64,000 nt of DNA from Aquiflexum gelatinilyticum (GTDB lineage Bacteria > Bacteroidota > Bacteroidia > Cytophagales > Cyclobacteriaceae), in the NCBI RefSeq assembly GCF_024741135.1, contig NZ_JANSUY010000021.1:60334-124333 (forward strand), in the 5' to 3' direction. The notes under the pieces are model-generated. The model did no database searches. It saw only the letters and a program-made list of their open reading frames with translations, and had not been told where the DNA came from. The position numbers and the translations under genes are program-made. This document shows, piece after piece, positions 1-8,495 of the stretch (positions are counted from its first letter, which is position 1; each line of letters opens with the position of its first letter).

Positions 1-2526
1 GATTTGGATCAATCCTCAGAATCCAAAAAATTGGAAGAAGACAAAGTCAATCTGGCAATAAAAAAAGCGAATCTCAAAAGCGAAATCAAAACCCTGTCAG
101 AAGAGACATTTAAGCATTATCAAGAAAAAGAAAAATTTGAAAAAGAAGCCAAATTAATATTTCAAGAAGCCAAAGAAACTATAAAGAAACACAGCCGATT
201 ATCTTCTTTAATGGTGGATGATGATAATCTGCTGGTGGATTACTTTGTAAATCTACCTTCAGAACAACTTATCGAAGATGATTTTTTGGTAATTGAATCC
301 CTCATCAATGTACTTTCCGGATCATATCTTGAAAAAAGCCAGGATAATGTCATTGCGCTTTGCCACAGACTTTTGGCAATCACTCCCCAAAATCACAACA
401 TTATTTTATCCTTAAACGCCGCTATTGTTAAAAAAATCTTTTTCAGATTATTAGACCAGCTTGAGACCTTATCCAATAATTTCTCCATGGAATCAAAAAT
501 ATCCAGTGAGGATATCAAAGACTTAATGCAAATCTGGGAGCGGGAGAAATCCTTTGGATTTGACTCTGGAAAATTTTTTATCATGGATTCCACAGTGAAT
601 TTTCTCCAAAACCATCGTCAGGGATTACAGACCAAAATAGCGACACCCGAAGAAAGCTTACCATCCCACAATGGGTCCGGGATTGATTTGGATAAAAAAC
701 TGATTGCTGTTTTCATGGAATTGAATAAAGTACTTGGAAGCCATTCAGGATCAAATAAAAATATCTCCAAATCTGTTGAAAAATTGTTTCAGGATTTCGA
801 AATCAACCGTCGTGAAATTCTTTCAATTGTTCGCATATGGAAGAATACCGAAAACGGAAGCTTCCTAAGTTTGTTCTGGTATTTTTATTACAATGAAAAC
901 AGGCATGAATCAGAAATTCAGGAAGTTGTTTCCAAATACTCTTTCAAATCAGCTTCGGTTATTAAAAATATTTTGGGAAATGTCTATTTGAGATTTTATA
1001 TCACAGCCCGGGGAGATGAATTCTTAAACAAGTCCATGTTATTTTTTAATGAAGCAATTGCTTTGGATGATTCTAGACCGGAATGCCACGTAAACCTCAG
1101 TACTGCTAATTTTTATAAACTCAGCTGGAAAGAAGCCGTGTTTTCACTACGGGAAGCCATTAAACTGGATAAGAAAAACTCTTATAAAAGTGTTTTGGAA
1201 AGTGAGTTGGCAAAATCAATCAATAGGGCTGGAAATCAGTATTATTCAAATTCAGAATTTGAAGATGCTATTGATAACTGGAAGAATGCTATAGAATTGG
1301 ACGGATCCCAAAGTTCGTATTTCCACAATTTGTCATTGGGGCTAGAAAAAAGAAACCTTAATGAATACCCAAATTCCATCAATGAAAATATAAATGCGCT
1401 TCAAAGGGCGATTACTTTGGATGGGAGCTTAGAAAATTACCGACCTAAACTGAATCAATTTAGGAGGAGATTGAAACTTATGGATTCTATTGGCAACGGC
1501 CCCTTGAAATTGGTCCCAGTGGTAACCCCGATTTTAGTGGAATACCATCCTGACTTGGATATGCTGATCATGAAAAAATCAGGGATTGAATTGCAGGAAG
1601 AGGTCACTCAGAAATTAAAGGAATTGAGGAATAAAATTGAAAATCGGTATGGGGTAAGGATTCCGGGAGTTCTATTTAGGCCAAATATTTACTTACATCC
1701 TGAAAGCACCATCATGATAAGTGTCAATGAAATACCCTTGGTAAAAAATTTCATTTATCCTGATAGACTTTGCGGAATCTTAAAAGAGGAGGAAATCGGC
1801 AATTACCAAGATAAAATTGAGGCATTCAATCCTTTGCAAAACGGGAAATCATTTTGGATTCCCAAAAGTGAAATTCAAGAAAATTCTGCCATGAATTTCC
1901 TTGACCCAATAGAATACCTTTTCCTTTATCTTGAATACGTTTTCATCAGGAATTTTGGTGACCTGATAATTCTGGAAGACATCAGCATCAAATGTGAATT
2001 CAACCCAAACCAAGAAATCAAAGCAATTGTAAATTCTCCTGATCAGCTAATTGGATTGAATGAAGTATGCAAAGCATTGCTTGTCGAGCGTGTACCAATT
2101 CTGGATTTTAATGAAATCGCAGAATTTTTCTTAAAACAATTTGAAAAATCCTCTTTGGAGGAAATAATTGAATCATTAAGGATCAAAAATTCCATAAAGA
2201 AAAGACTTCCGGGCAATGATTTAATGGAGACAGCAAGTTGGCTGGGTCCAAGGTTCGAAGAAGTATTGAAAGAGAATCTCAAATTCACAGGCAAATTCCA
2301 TTACCTCGCGCTCGAACCCCAGCTTTGTCAAAATTTATTGCTGAGTTTCAGGGATGGTGTTTTGGCTCAAAATCCTAAAATCGTCATCGTAACCGACCAC
2401 AAAATCAGGATTCATTTGAAAAAGCTAATAGAGCTAGAATTCCCTGATTTGTTGGTCATGTCCCAAAGGGAAATCATCGGGGATTATGTAGCTGAACCTT
2501 CTAAAGTCATAGAATTCAAAGATTAA
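1..2526 (+). CDS. TPR/coiled-coil protein with FHIPEP (FlhA cytoplasmic)-like C-terminal domain, 5' end open
   Basis: The reading frame is open at the left edge, so the true start may lie outside; the first possible start inside is TTG at 4. At least 840 residues are visible. Residues 5-65 are a charged heptad-like coiled coil, and about 320-450 look like TPR helices (ALDDSRPECHVNLS, AIELDGSQSSYFHNLS). From about residue 500 to 830 the pattern follows the cytoplasmic domain of FlhA/YscV export gates: LVPVV start, then a GVRIPGVLFRPN segment matching the family's 'P.IRIRDN', an isoleucine-rich strand, FWIP near 618, and an ending at 793-829 (VTDHKIRIHLKKLIELEFPDL.VMSQREI) like the family's 'LR..L...LP.L.VLS..E'. 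No membrane segment is visible, whereas real FlhA has eight at its N terminus. The next gene starts 25 bases downstream and shares the domain, so an operon is likely. The role is unknown. Domain similarity is seen; a secretion role is not supported. Confidence 0.7.
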   Translation, partial: DLDQSSESKKLEEDKVNLAIKKANLKSEIKTLSEETFKHYQEKEKFEKEAKLIFQEAKETIKKHSRLSSLMVDDDNLLVDYFVNLPSEQLIEDDFLVIESLINVLSGSYLEKSQDNVIALCHRLLAITPQNHNIILSLNAAIVKKIFFRLLDQLETLSNNFSMESKISSEDIKDLMQIWEREKSFGFDSGKFFIMDSTVNFLQNHRQGLQTKIATPEESLPSHNGSGIDLDKKLIAVFMELNKVLGSHSGSNKNISKSVEKLFQDFEINRREILSIVRIWKNTENGSFLSLFWYFYYNENRHESEIQEVVSKYSFKSASVIKNILGNVYLRFYITARGDEFLNKSMLFFNEAIALDDSRPECHVNLSTANFYKLSWKEAVFSLREAIKLDKKNSYKSVLESELAKSINRAGNQYYSNSEFEDAIDNWKNAIELDGSQSSYFHNLSLGLEKRNLNEYPNSINENINALQRAITLDGSLENYRPKLNQFRRRLKLMDSIGNGPLKLVPVVTPILVEYHPDLDMLIMKKSGIELQEEVTQKLKELRNKIENRYGVRIPGVLFRPNIYLHPESTIMISVNEIPLVKNFIYPDRLCGILKEEEIGNYQDKIEAFNPLQNGKSFWIPKSEIQENSAMNFLDPIEYLFLYLEYVFIRNFGDLIILEDISIKCEFNPNQEIKAIVNSPDQLIGLNEVCKALLVERVPILDFNEIAEFFLKQFEKSSLEEIIESLRIKNSIKKRLPGNDLMETASWLGPRFEEVLKENLKFTGKFHYLALEPQLCQNLLLSFRDGVLAQNPKIVIVTDHKIRIHLKKLIELEFPDLLVMSQREIIGDYVAEPSKVIEFKD

Positions 2527-2551
2527 TTTTTTGTTTTAAACCCATCAGACT

Positions 2552-4162
2552 ATGGCCGAATCTTCTATAAAAATTGAATTGCTCCTAAATCCTGATGTCT
2601 CCAAGGAGATTCACAAGACTGGTATCAGTGAATTGGAGGGGTACTTTAAAAGTATCTGTTTGGAATTTTCTGAAGATATGGGAATTGAGGCACCTGTTAA
2701 ACTGGAATTGAGAAAAGTAAAAGACCAGTCGGAATCCCTTATCATCAGAATCAACGAATTGGATTGTAGGTTTTCTTATGGGTTTCGAAATATAACTGAT
2801 ATAGATTCTGATTTTTTGAAATCCGAAGTGCCCAAAATACTTTTTCAAAACCGGGAAAGTTTCATCTCTTCTGAAATTTCTGATGAAATCCGAAAGAGTA
2901 TTGGACAGTATCGGCTAGAGAACAGGTTTCCAAATCTTTCAAGAATGGAATTCAAAAATTACCTACGGTCTTTTGTCAGGTATTTTTTTTCTATAAGAAA
3001 AGGCTTAGTACCCTTAGAGTCCAAGAACAATGTCATTTTAATGGAAAATGGTGAAGAAATTTATGAGCATATCTCCAATGATTTACGTTTCTTGAAACTC
3101 AAATTATTTTTACCCGATGTAATAAAAAATAAAAAGAATAAGCAAAGAATGAGGTTTAATGAGATGGGACCTTTGATGCAAGATGGCTTGTTTTTTGAGT
3201 TAGGAGTACGCATCCCAAAGATTGAAATAGTGTGGGACACAGCCATACCTCATAATCATTTCTGTCTTCAAATCAATGACTTTCGATTTCCTCCTTCGAA
3301 GACTATTGGAGAACAAGATGTAGTCTCGGATATTCCTCTTGATGAATTGACCAAATACCAATTAGAAGGTATTCCGATCCTAAATCCTGCAAATAATAGG
3401 ACTTTGAGCTTGGTCACTGATAATGGCGGATTGCAACAAATGCTTGAAAGCAAAGGGTACATGACTTGGGATTGGGCGGGTTATGTGATCCTAATGGTCA
3501 GTGCCATAATTAGAAAAAATATTTCGGCATTATGGAATATGGAATTGCAGGATTATGAAATCGAAAATTTAAGGCAAACATATCCTAATCTTGTACAGGC
3601 AGTTTTAAAAAAATCCTCCCTTTTGTTTTTGGTAAAAACCATTAGGAATTTGTTGGAAGACCAGATTTCGGTAAGGAACTATATTGAGATACTTGAAACC
3701 TATATTTCAATAGACCAGCCCATTTTGGTGGATTCTGCAAAATACATCACTTTTATTCCTTACCAGTTCAACCCAATACTTTCCAGCCTCAATTCCAAAA
3801 CATATACTTCGAGTGATTATGCCGATGCCATCAGGGTAAAATCAAAAAGATATTTGTCAAATAAGTTATCTAAGGGAAACAATACCTTACTTGCGTATTT
3901 ACTTGACCCGACTGTAGAAGATAAATTTTTGAAGGATGAATTAAATGAGGCGGATAAGGATGATATTTTTTATGCCATCAATTCTGAGCTTTCTCATTAC
4001 CATGATCCCAATAATTTACCATGTATTCTGACGATGGTAGAAATCAGGAGAAAAATACAAGACCTGATCAAATTGGAATTTCCAGGCTTGGAAGTGTTGG
4101 CTTATCAGGAGCTTTCACCTGAACTAAATATCCAAGCTATTTCTAGAATCACCTTACTTTGA
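2552..4162 (+). CDS. Second soluble FHIPEP (FlhA cytoplasmic)-like protein
   Basis: 536 residues starting at ATG, with no signal peptide or membrane span. Residues about 211-245 (GVRIPKIEIVWD...FCLQINDFRFPP) match the FlhA_C segment 'LGI.IP.IRIRDN...Y.I.I.G'. Residue 302 on (KGYMTWDWAGYVILMVSAIIRKN) matches the 'GY.V.DP..V...HL...I..'. Residues 340-388 (NLRQTYPNLVQAVLKK, then FLVKTIRNLLEDQISVRNY, then IEILETY) match the 'THP.LV.ELVP..LSL..VLQ.LL.E.VSIRD..TILE' signature closely. The end (CILTMVEIRRKIQDLIKLEF, then PGLEVLAYQELSPELNIQ) matches the family's terminal strand and 'SYNEI.P..NIQ'. The first 200 residues are unassigned. It follows the upstream FHIPEP-like gene by 25 bases and ends just before tRNA-Val; a perfect 7-bp inverted repeat (4158-4174) spans its stop but lacks a T-tract. 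The family resemblance is clear; the function is not known. Confidence 0.72.
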   Translation: MAESSIKIELLLNPDVSKEIHKTGISELEGYFKSICLEFSEDMGIEAPVKLELRKVKDQSESLIIRINELDCRFSYGFRNITDIDSDFLKSEVPKILFQNRESFISSEISDEIRKSIGQYRLENRFPNLSRMEFKNYLRSFVRYFFSIRKGLVPLESKNNVILMENGEEIYEHISNDLRFLKLKLFLPDVIKNKKNKQRMRFNEMGPLMQDGLFFELGVRIPKIEIVWDTAIPHNHFCLQINDFRFPPSKTIGEQDVVSDIPLDELTKYQLEGIPILNPANNRTLSLVTDNGGLQQMLESKGYMTWDWAGYVILMVSAIIRKNISALWNMELQDYEIENLRQTYPNLVQAVLKKSSLLFLVKTIRNLLEDQISVRNYIEILETYISIDQPILVDSAKYITFIPYQFNPILSSLNSKTYTSSDYADAIRVKSKRYLSNKLSKGNNTLLAYLLDPTVEDKFLKDELNEADKDDIFYAINSELSHYHDPNNLPCILTMVEIRRKIQDLIKLEFPGLEVLAYQELSPELNIQAISRITLL

Positions 4163-4224
4163 TAAGATATCAAAACAGGATTTTGAAATCCCAAAATCAT
4201 TACTGATTTTAGCAGCCTCAAATC

Positions 4225-4299
4225 GGGATCTTAGCTCAGTTGGTTTAGAGCGCTGCTTTGACAGAGCAGAGGTCATGGGTTCGAATCCCTTAGGTCCCA
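4225..4299 (+). tRNA. tRNA-Val (anticodon GAC)
   Basis: A complete cloverleaf can be folded. The acceptor 5' strand GGGATCT (4225-4231) pairs with AGGTCCC (4292-4298), with one T-G pair and discriminator A4299. The D stem is GCTC/GAGC. The anticodon stem CTGCT/AGCAG (4253-4257, 4265-4269) holds loop TTGACAG, giving anticodon GAC at 4260-4262. The T arm contains GGTTCGAATCC. The 3' CCA is not encoded. It lies 62 bases after the second FHIPEP-like gene. No direct repeat of its 3' end was noticed nearby that would mark it as a used integration site. Confidence 0.95.
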
Positions 4300-4452
4300 C
4301 TTTTTTTATTGCTGAATTAGCATTGATTATTTTACTGTTATTCCCCCTTATTTCACCAGCTATCCCCCAATCTTTGTTCCTTCAATCCAATTCTTTTGCA
4401 GGGTTTTGCAATTCCCCTTATCTTACCGCCCTTTACATTCAAATATTCCTTT

Positions 4453-6978
4453 ATGAGAAAAATTTACGCTTTGGTTTTGGTCCTTTTCCTGACCTTCTCC
4501 GCATTTGCCCAAAAAAGCCCTGAAGAATTCCTTGGGTACAAATTGGGTGATCGATTTACGCCCCACCACCGTGTTGTGGCCTATTTTGAGCATTTGGCTG
4601 CCACCCTTCCCAATGTAAAGCTGGTTTATTACGGAGAAACTTATGAGCACAGACCGCTCTTTGTTGCCATGGTTTCCACTCCTGATAATATGGGTAAACT
4701 GGAAGATATCCGCAAAGATAACCTTCGCAGGACCGGGGTTTTGGAGGGTACACCTTCCACCAAAGTTGCCCTGAATTGGATGCAATACAATGTCCATGGC
4801 AATGAAGCAGTGGCAACAGAAGCCGCAATGATGACTTTTTGGCAAATAGCAGATCCAAAAAATACCCAATCCAAAGAATGGTTGAAAAACCAAGTACTGA
4901 TCCTAGATCCTTGCGCCAATCCTGATGGAAAGGACCGATATACAGTTTGGTATAACCAAAAGCAAAACAAAAGGCTTCAACCTGATCCGCAGTCCATGGA
5001 ACATTCAGAACCCTGGCCGGGTGGACGCCCAAACCATTACCTTCTGGACCTCAACAGAGACTGGGCTTGGCAGACACAGCAAGAAACGCAGCAAAGACTG
5101 AAACTGTACCATGATTGGATGCCGCATCTTTTTGTGGATTACCACGAACAGGGGATCAATGATCCGTTTTATTTTGCCCCTGCAGCACAGCCGGTCCACG
5201 ATCAAGTTTCCCCTTTTCAAAATGAATTTCAGGTCATCTATGGGAAGAATACAGCCAAAAAATTTGATGAGCAAGGTTGGATGTATTTTACCAAAGAACG
5301 GTTTGATTTGCTCTATCCTTCTTATGGAGATACCTATCCCATGTACAATGGAGCAATCGGAATGACCATCGAAAAGGGAGGTTCTGGCCGCGCAGGATTG
5401 GGAATGCTCAATGCCCTCGGTGATACAGTAACCTTGAGAGAAAGAATCGAGCATCAGCATACGGCAGGAATTTCTGCGGTGGAAGTCACTTCCCAAAATG
5501 CGGAAAGGCTTGCAGATGAATTTGCCAATTACTTTAAAACAAGCAGCAGCAATCCAAAAGCCAAATACAAAAGCTTTGTAATCAAAGGTGACCAAAACCC
5601 AGAGCGTGTCATGGCGCTTTTGGCATTGCTTGACAAAAATAAAATCCAATATGGCTATGCCAAAGCGGCATCAGGTCTGAAAGGTCTGGATTACAATACC
5701 GGTAAAGCTGCGACTTTTGCCGCTACAGACAAAGACATTGTGGTCAATGCTTACCAATCGAAGTCTGTTTTGACACAGGTATTGTTTGAACCTGAAGCCA
5801 AACTGCAGGACAGCATTACCTATGACATCACTAGTTGGGCTCTGCCTTATGCTTATGGCGTGCAGGCTTATGCCTTGGAGACAAGGTTGGATGCAGGAAA
5901 GAAATTTGAAAAGACGCCATTTGAAGCCAATAGAGTAGACGGAACTCCTTTGGCATACCTTGCCCCTTGGAATGCAACACAACACGCCAAGTTTTTGGCG
6001 GCTCTGATCAATCACAAAATCAGGGTTCGTTTTGCAGAAAAAGCCTTTGACATCAACGGGAAGTCCTATCCCATCGGGACTTTGATCATCCACCGAAACG
6101 GAAATCAATATGTTTCCGACTTTGACAAGAAAGTAACTGACATTGCTAACAAGTTCGAGATAGCTTTGGACAGGAGTAATTCTGCTTATGTGGACAAAGG
6201 AAGGGATTTTGGTTCTTCGGAAGTCAAAACCATAGTAGCACCAAAAATTGCCATCATGAGCGGTGCGGGTACTTCTTCTTTGAACTTCGGTGAACTTTGG
6301 TATTTCTTTGAGCAGGAGCTCGACTACCCTGTAAGCATCCTTGATGCGGATGGCCTTGGCAGATTTGACCTGAGCAAATACAATGTCATCATCCTTCCTT
6401 CAAGTTGGGGCAGTTACCTTTCCGAAAACAACATGAAAAAGGTGATGGATTGGGTCAGGGCAGGCGGTAAATTGATCGCCATGGAAAATTCGCTGAATGC
6501 TTTTGCAGACAAAAACGGTTTTGACCTCAGCCAATACGATACTGAGGACGAGAAAAAAGCTGCTGAAAAAGAGCAAAAGGAAATCCAGAATATAGAAAGA
6601 CTCGAACCTTATCAAGAACGTGAAAGGATGGGAATTTCTACCACTGCCGCAGGAGCCATTTATCAGGTGAAAATCGATCCGACACATCCGCTGGGATTTG
6701 GAATGGATGGCAAATTCTATACTTTGAAAAACAACGGTTCCCGCTATGCTTACCTTGACAACGGTGTCAACGTAGGAATAATCCCGGATGCTGCTGCCTA
6801 TAGATTTGGCTATATCGGAAACAAAATCAAACCAAAAATGCCAAAATCAATGGTCTATGGTGTAGAAAACCAAGGTCGTGGTCAGATAGTCTATATGGCT
6901 GACAATCCGATGTTCAGGGCGTTTTGGGAATCAGGAAAGCTCTTGGTTGCCAATGCCGTATTCTTGGTGGGACAATGA
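4453..6978 (+). CDS. Secreted M14-family zinc carboxypeptidase-like protein
   Basis: 841 residues from the ATG at 4453, chosen because it begins a classic signal peptide (MRKIYALVLVLFLTFSAFAQ); an in-frame upstream start at 4396 would put 19 residues before it. The mature N-terminal half is an M14 carboxypeptidase domain. The zinc motif H-x-x-E is in NVHGNEAVATE, the third zinc histidine is likely in VDYHEQG, and the catalytic glutamate is likely in MTIEKGGSG. The C-terminal part (from about residue 600, KIAIMSGAGTSS...) resembles a GATase/ThuA-like flavodoxin fold, common in large Bacteroidota M14 proteins. Probable role: periplasmic or extracellular peptide trimming. A strong hairpin terminator follows at 7017-7050. 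The gene stands alone between tRNA-Val and an MFS gene. Confidence 0.88.
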   Translation: MRKIYALVLVLFLTFSAFAQKSPEEFLGYKLGDRFTPHHRVVAYFEHLAATLPNVKLVYYGETYEHRPLFVAMVSTPDNMGKLEDIRKDNLRRTGVLEGTPSTKVALNWMQYNVHGNEAVATEAAMMTFWQIADPKNTQSKEWLKNQVLILDPCANPDGKDRYTVWYNQKQNKRLQPDPQSMEHSEPWPGGRPNHYLLDLNRDWAWQTQQETQQRLKLYHDWMPHLFVDYHEQGINDPFYFAPAAQPVHDQVSPFQNEFQVIYGKNTAKKFDEQGWMYFTKERFDLLYPSYGDTYPMYNGAIGMTIEKGGSGRAGLGMLNALGDTVTLRERIEHQHTAGISAVEVTSQNAERLADEFANYFKTSSSNPKAKYKSFVIKGDQNPERVMALLALLDKNKIQYGYAKAASGLKGLDYNTGKAATFAATDKDIVVNAYQSKSVLTQVLFEPEAKLQDSITYDITSWALPYAYGVQAYALETRLDAGKKFEKTPFEANRVDGTPLAYLAPWNATQHAKFLAALINHKIRVRFAEKAFDINGKSYPIGTLIIHRNGNQYVSDFDKKVTDIANKFEIALDRSNSAYVDKGRDFGSSEVKTIVAPKIAIMSGAGTSSLNFGELWYFFEQELDYPVSILDADGLGRFDLSKYNVIILPSSWGSYLSENNMKKVMDWVRAGGKLIAMENSLNAFADKNGFDLSQYDTEDEKKAAEKEQKEIQNIERLEPYQERERMGISTTAAGAIYQVKIDPTHPLGFGMDGKFYTLKNNGSRYAYLDNGVNVGIIPDAAAYRFGYIGNKIKPKMPKSMVYGVENQGRGQIVYMADNPMFRAFWESGKLLVANAVFLVGQ

Positions 6979-7016
6979 TTTGGAAACAAGAGCCGAGAGG
7001 CGAGAAACGAGATTGA

Positions 7017-7050
7017 AAAACCCTGCTTTGTGAAGACAAAGCAGGGTTTT
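7017..7050 (+). terminator. Rho-independent terminator of the M14 peptidase gene
   Basis: The inverted arms AAAACCCTGCTTTG and CAAAGCAGGGTTTT are perfectly complementary around a 6-base loop and end in a T-rich run. It is preceded by a purine-rich stretch (6990-7013) of the GAGGCGAGAAACGAGA type that recurs beyond the 3' ends of other genes in the window. Confidence 0.88.
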
Positions 7051-7097
7051 GCTTTTTATCCCGGTTTAATATGTTTCCCAAAATAATTGAGATTTAA

Positions 7098-7115
7098 TAC
7101 TAGAACAGTCTAGTA
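7098..7115. promoter_or_regulatory. Operator-like inverted repeat upstream of the MFS gene
   Basis: TACTAGA-ACAG-TCTAGTA is a perfect 7-bp dyad with a 4-base centre, located 88 bases before the MFS start. Dyads of this ACTAGAC.GTCTAGT type are typical of TetR/AcrR-family operators (established for the family). No regulator gene lies nearby, so any regulator must be encoded elsewhere. A possible promoter (TTGACG near 7131) follows it. Confidence 0.4.
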
Positions 7116-7202
7116 AGGAAGTGATATTATTTGACGTAACTTTATAAGACTTTGTGGGAAGTTAATAGCTGATCTTAAACACTCCAAACCAACCTTCTGA
7201 AC

Positions 7203-8495
7203 TTGAACTACCTTCAGTTTGTCCGTAAAAACCGCGTGATGGTGATTTTTGGAATCATCATGACTGCCTTGTCAAGTTTTGGACAGACATTTTTGTTGGC
7301 CATGTATGTCCCGTTTTTGATGGAAGAATTCAAGCTTTCCAATGGATTGTTGAGTACTTTTTATGGGCTTGCTACCATCGGTGCTGCGGTGGCCTTACCC
7401 AAATTAGGGAAACTCATTGATTCCGTTCCTCTACCAAGATTCACCTTGGCCACCACTGCGACTTTTGTCATTTCCTTGTTTTTTCTAAGTATTTCTCAGG
7501 CTTGGTGGTATATCCTTATTGCTTTTTTTGGATTGAGATTGGCAGGTCAGGGACTCTATAACCATATCGCGATCACCACCATGTCCCGGTATTTTGAAGA
7601 AAACAGGGGCAAAGCCATCAGCCTGGCTTCATTGGGGCATCCCTTGGGACAGGCGGTTTTGCCTGCGATTATCTTGATTGTGATAGCGAAGATAGGGTGG
7701 CGGGAATCTCTTTGGCTCAATGCGGCTTTGGTCAGTATGGTAGTAACGGTATTTACCTTATTGGTTTTGAAACCTGAACATTTGGTAAGCGAGTCGGGAG
7801 AGGTGGTGGTTACAGATTCAGATGAAAAAAAGGTGGACCGTGTCAGACAAAGAGACATCATGAAATCAAAGCCGTTTTGGCTTTTGGCTCCAAATATCTT
7901 TTTTATCCCATTTGCAGTTACAGGACTTTTCTTTTACCAATTTGCCATCATTGACTTCAAAGGTTGGAATATAGGATTGGCTGCTGCGGGACTTACTTCC
8001 TATGCTGTCGCTAGTTTTTTGAGCATCCTGCTTTCGGGTCCGCTCATTGACAAGTATAAGGCTAAGACCTTCTTCCCATTTTATCTTTTCCCACTAATGG
8101 TCGCCTTGTTGATCATTTGGATGATCCCCAATGTCTGGGGGATTTTTGTTTACAATATCCTGATGGGTTTTTCAGTGGGTTTTGGGAGTGCTACTGTTGC
8201 AGCCCTTCAGGTGGAGTTTTTTGGACAAACCTATATAGGCACGGTCAGGAGTCTTTTTACATCCATTATGGTGTTGAGTTCGGCAATAGGACCTGCATTG
8301 TTTGGGATTTTTCTCGATTTGGGTTGGGGATTCCAAACCATTTTTCCTGTGATTTTGGGAATTCAGGTTTTGATTATGGTCCAATCATTTAGGGCTGTTC
8401 CCAAACATTCATGGGCAAAGTGGAAATACAAATACAAAAAAGTAACAGGCAAAAAAAGGAAATCCCCAAACCTTAGGATTGGGGATCGTTTTTGA
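7203..8495 (+). CDS. Major facilitator superfamily transporter
   Basis: 430 residues with about twelve hydrophobic helices in two six-helix halves, separated by a charged cytoplasmic loop around residues 197-222 (SGEVVVTDSDEKKVDRVRQR). The basic C-terminal tail (KWKYKYKKVTGKKRK) is cytoplasmic. TTG at 7203 is taken as the start because NYLQFVRKNRVMVIFG is a typical short N terminus; the alternative is ATG at 7239, which would cut into the first helix. The substrate is not evident. The gene sits downstream of an operator-like dyad (7098-7115) and converges with the next minus-strand gene without a gap: the two stop codons are adjacent. Confidence 0.82.
   Translation: MNYLQFVRKNRVMVIFGIIMTALSSFGQTFLLAMYVPFLMEEFKLSNGLLSTFYGLATIGAAVALPKLGKLIDSVPLPRFTLATTATFVISLFFLSISQAWWYILIAFFGLRLAGQGLYNHIAITTMSRYFEENRGKAISLASLGHPLGQAVLPAIILIVIAKIGWRESLWLNAALVSMVVTVFTLLVLKPEHLVSESGEVVVTDSDEKKVDRVRQRDIMKSKPFWLLAPNIFFIPFAVTGLFFYQFAIIDFKGWNIGLAAAGLTSYAVASFLSILLSGPLIDKYKAKTFFPFYLFPLMVALLIIWMIPNVWGIFVYNILMGFSVGFGSATVAALQVEFFGQTYIGTVRSLFTSIMVLSSAIGPALFGIFLDLGWGFQTIFPVILGIQVLIMVQSFRAVPKHSWAKWKYKYKKVTGKKRKSPNLRIGDRF
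8462..8493. terminator. Bidirectional hairpin between convergent genes
   Basis: ATCCCCAA ... TTGGGGAT forms an 8-bp stem with a 9-base loop lying inside the last codons of the MFS gene, followed by a T-run on the plus strand (CGTTTTTG). On the minus strand it lies just past the stop of the convergent gene, so it could serve both. Confidence 0.55.

Noticed and set aside
1..4162. Part of a flagellum or type III secretion system
   Set aside because: No membrane helices in either protein and no other gate, ring or chaperone genes; only the cytoplasmic domain is similar.
4225..4299. tRNA-Val as an integration site of a genomic island
   Set aside because: No integrase and no repeated tRNA 3' end were found in the window.
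4423..6687. Long open frames antisense to the M14 peptidase gene, up to 214 residues
   Set aside because: They lack coding character, and their codons mirror the sense gene, which has signal peptide and zinc motifs.
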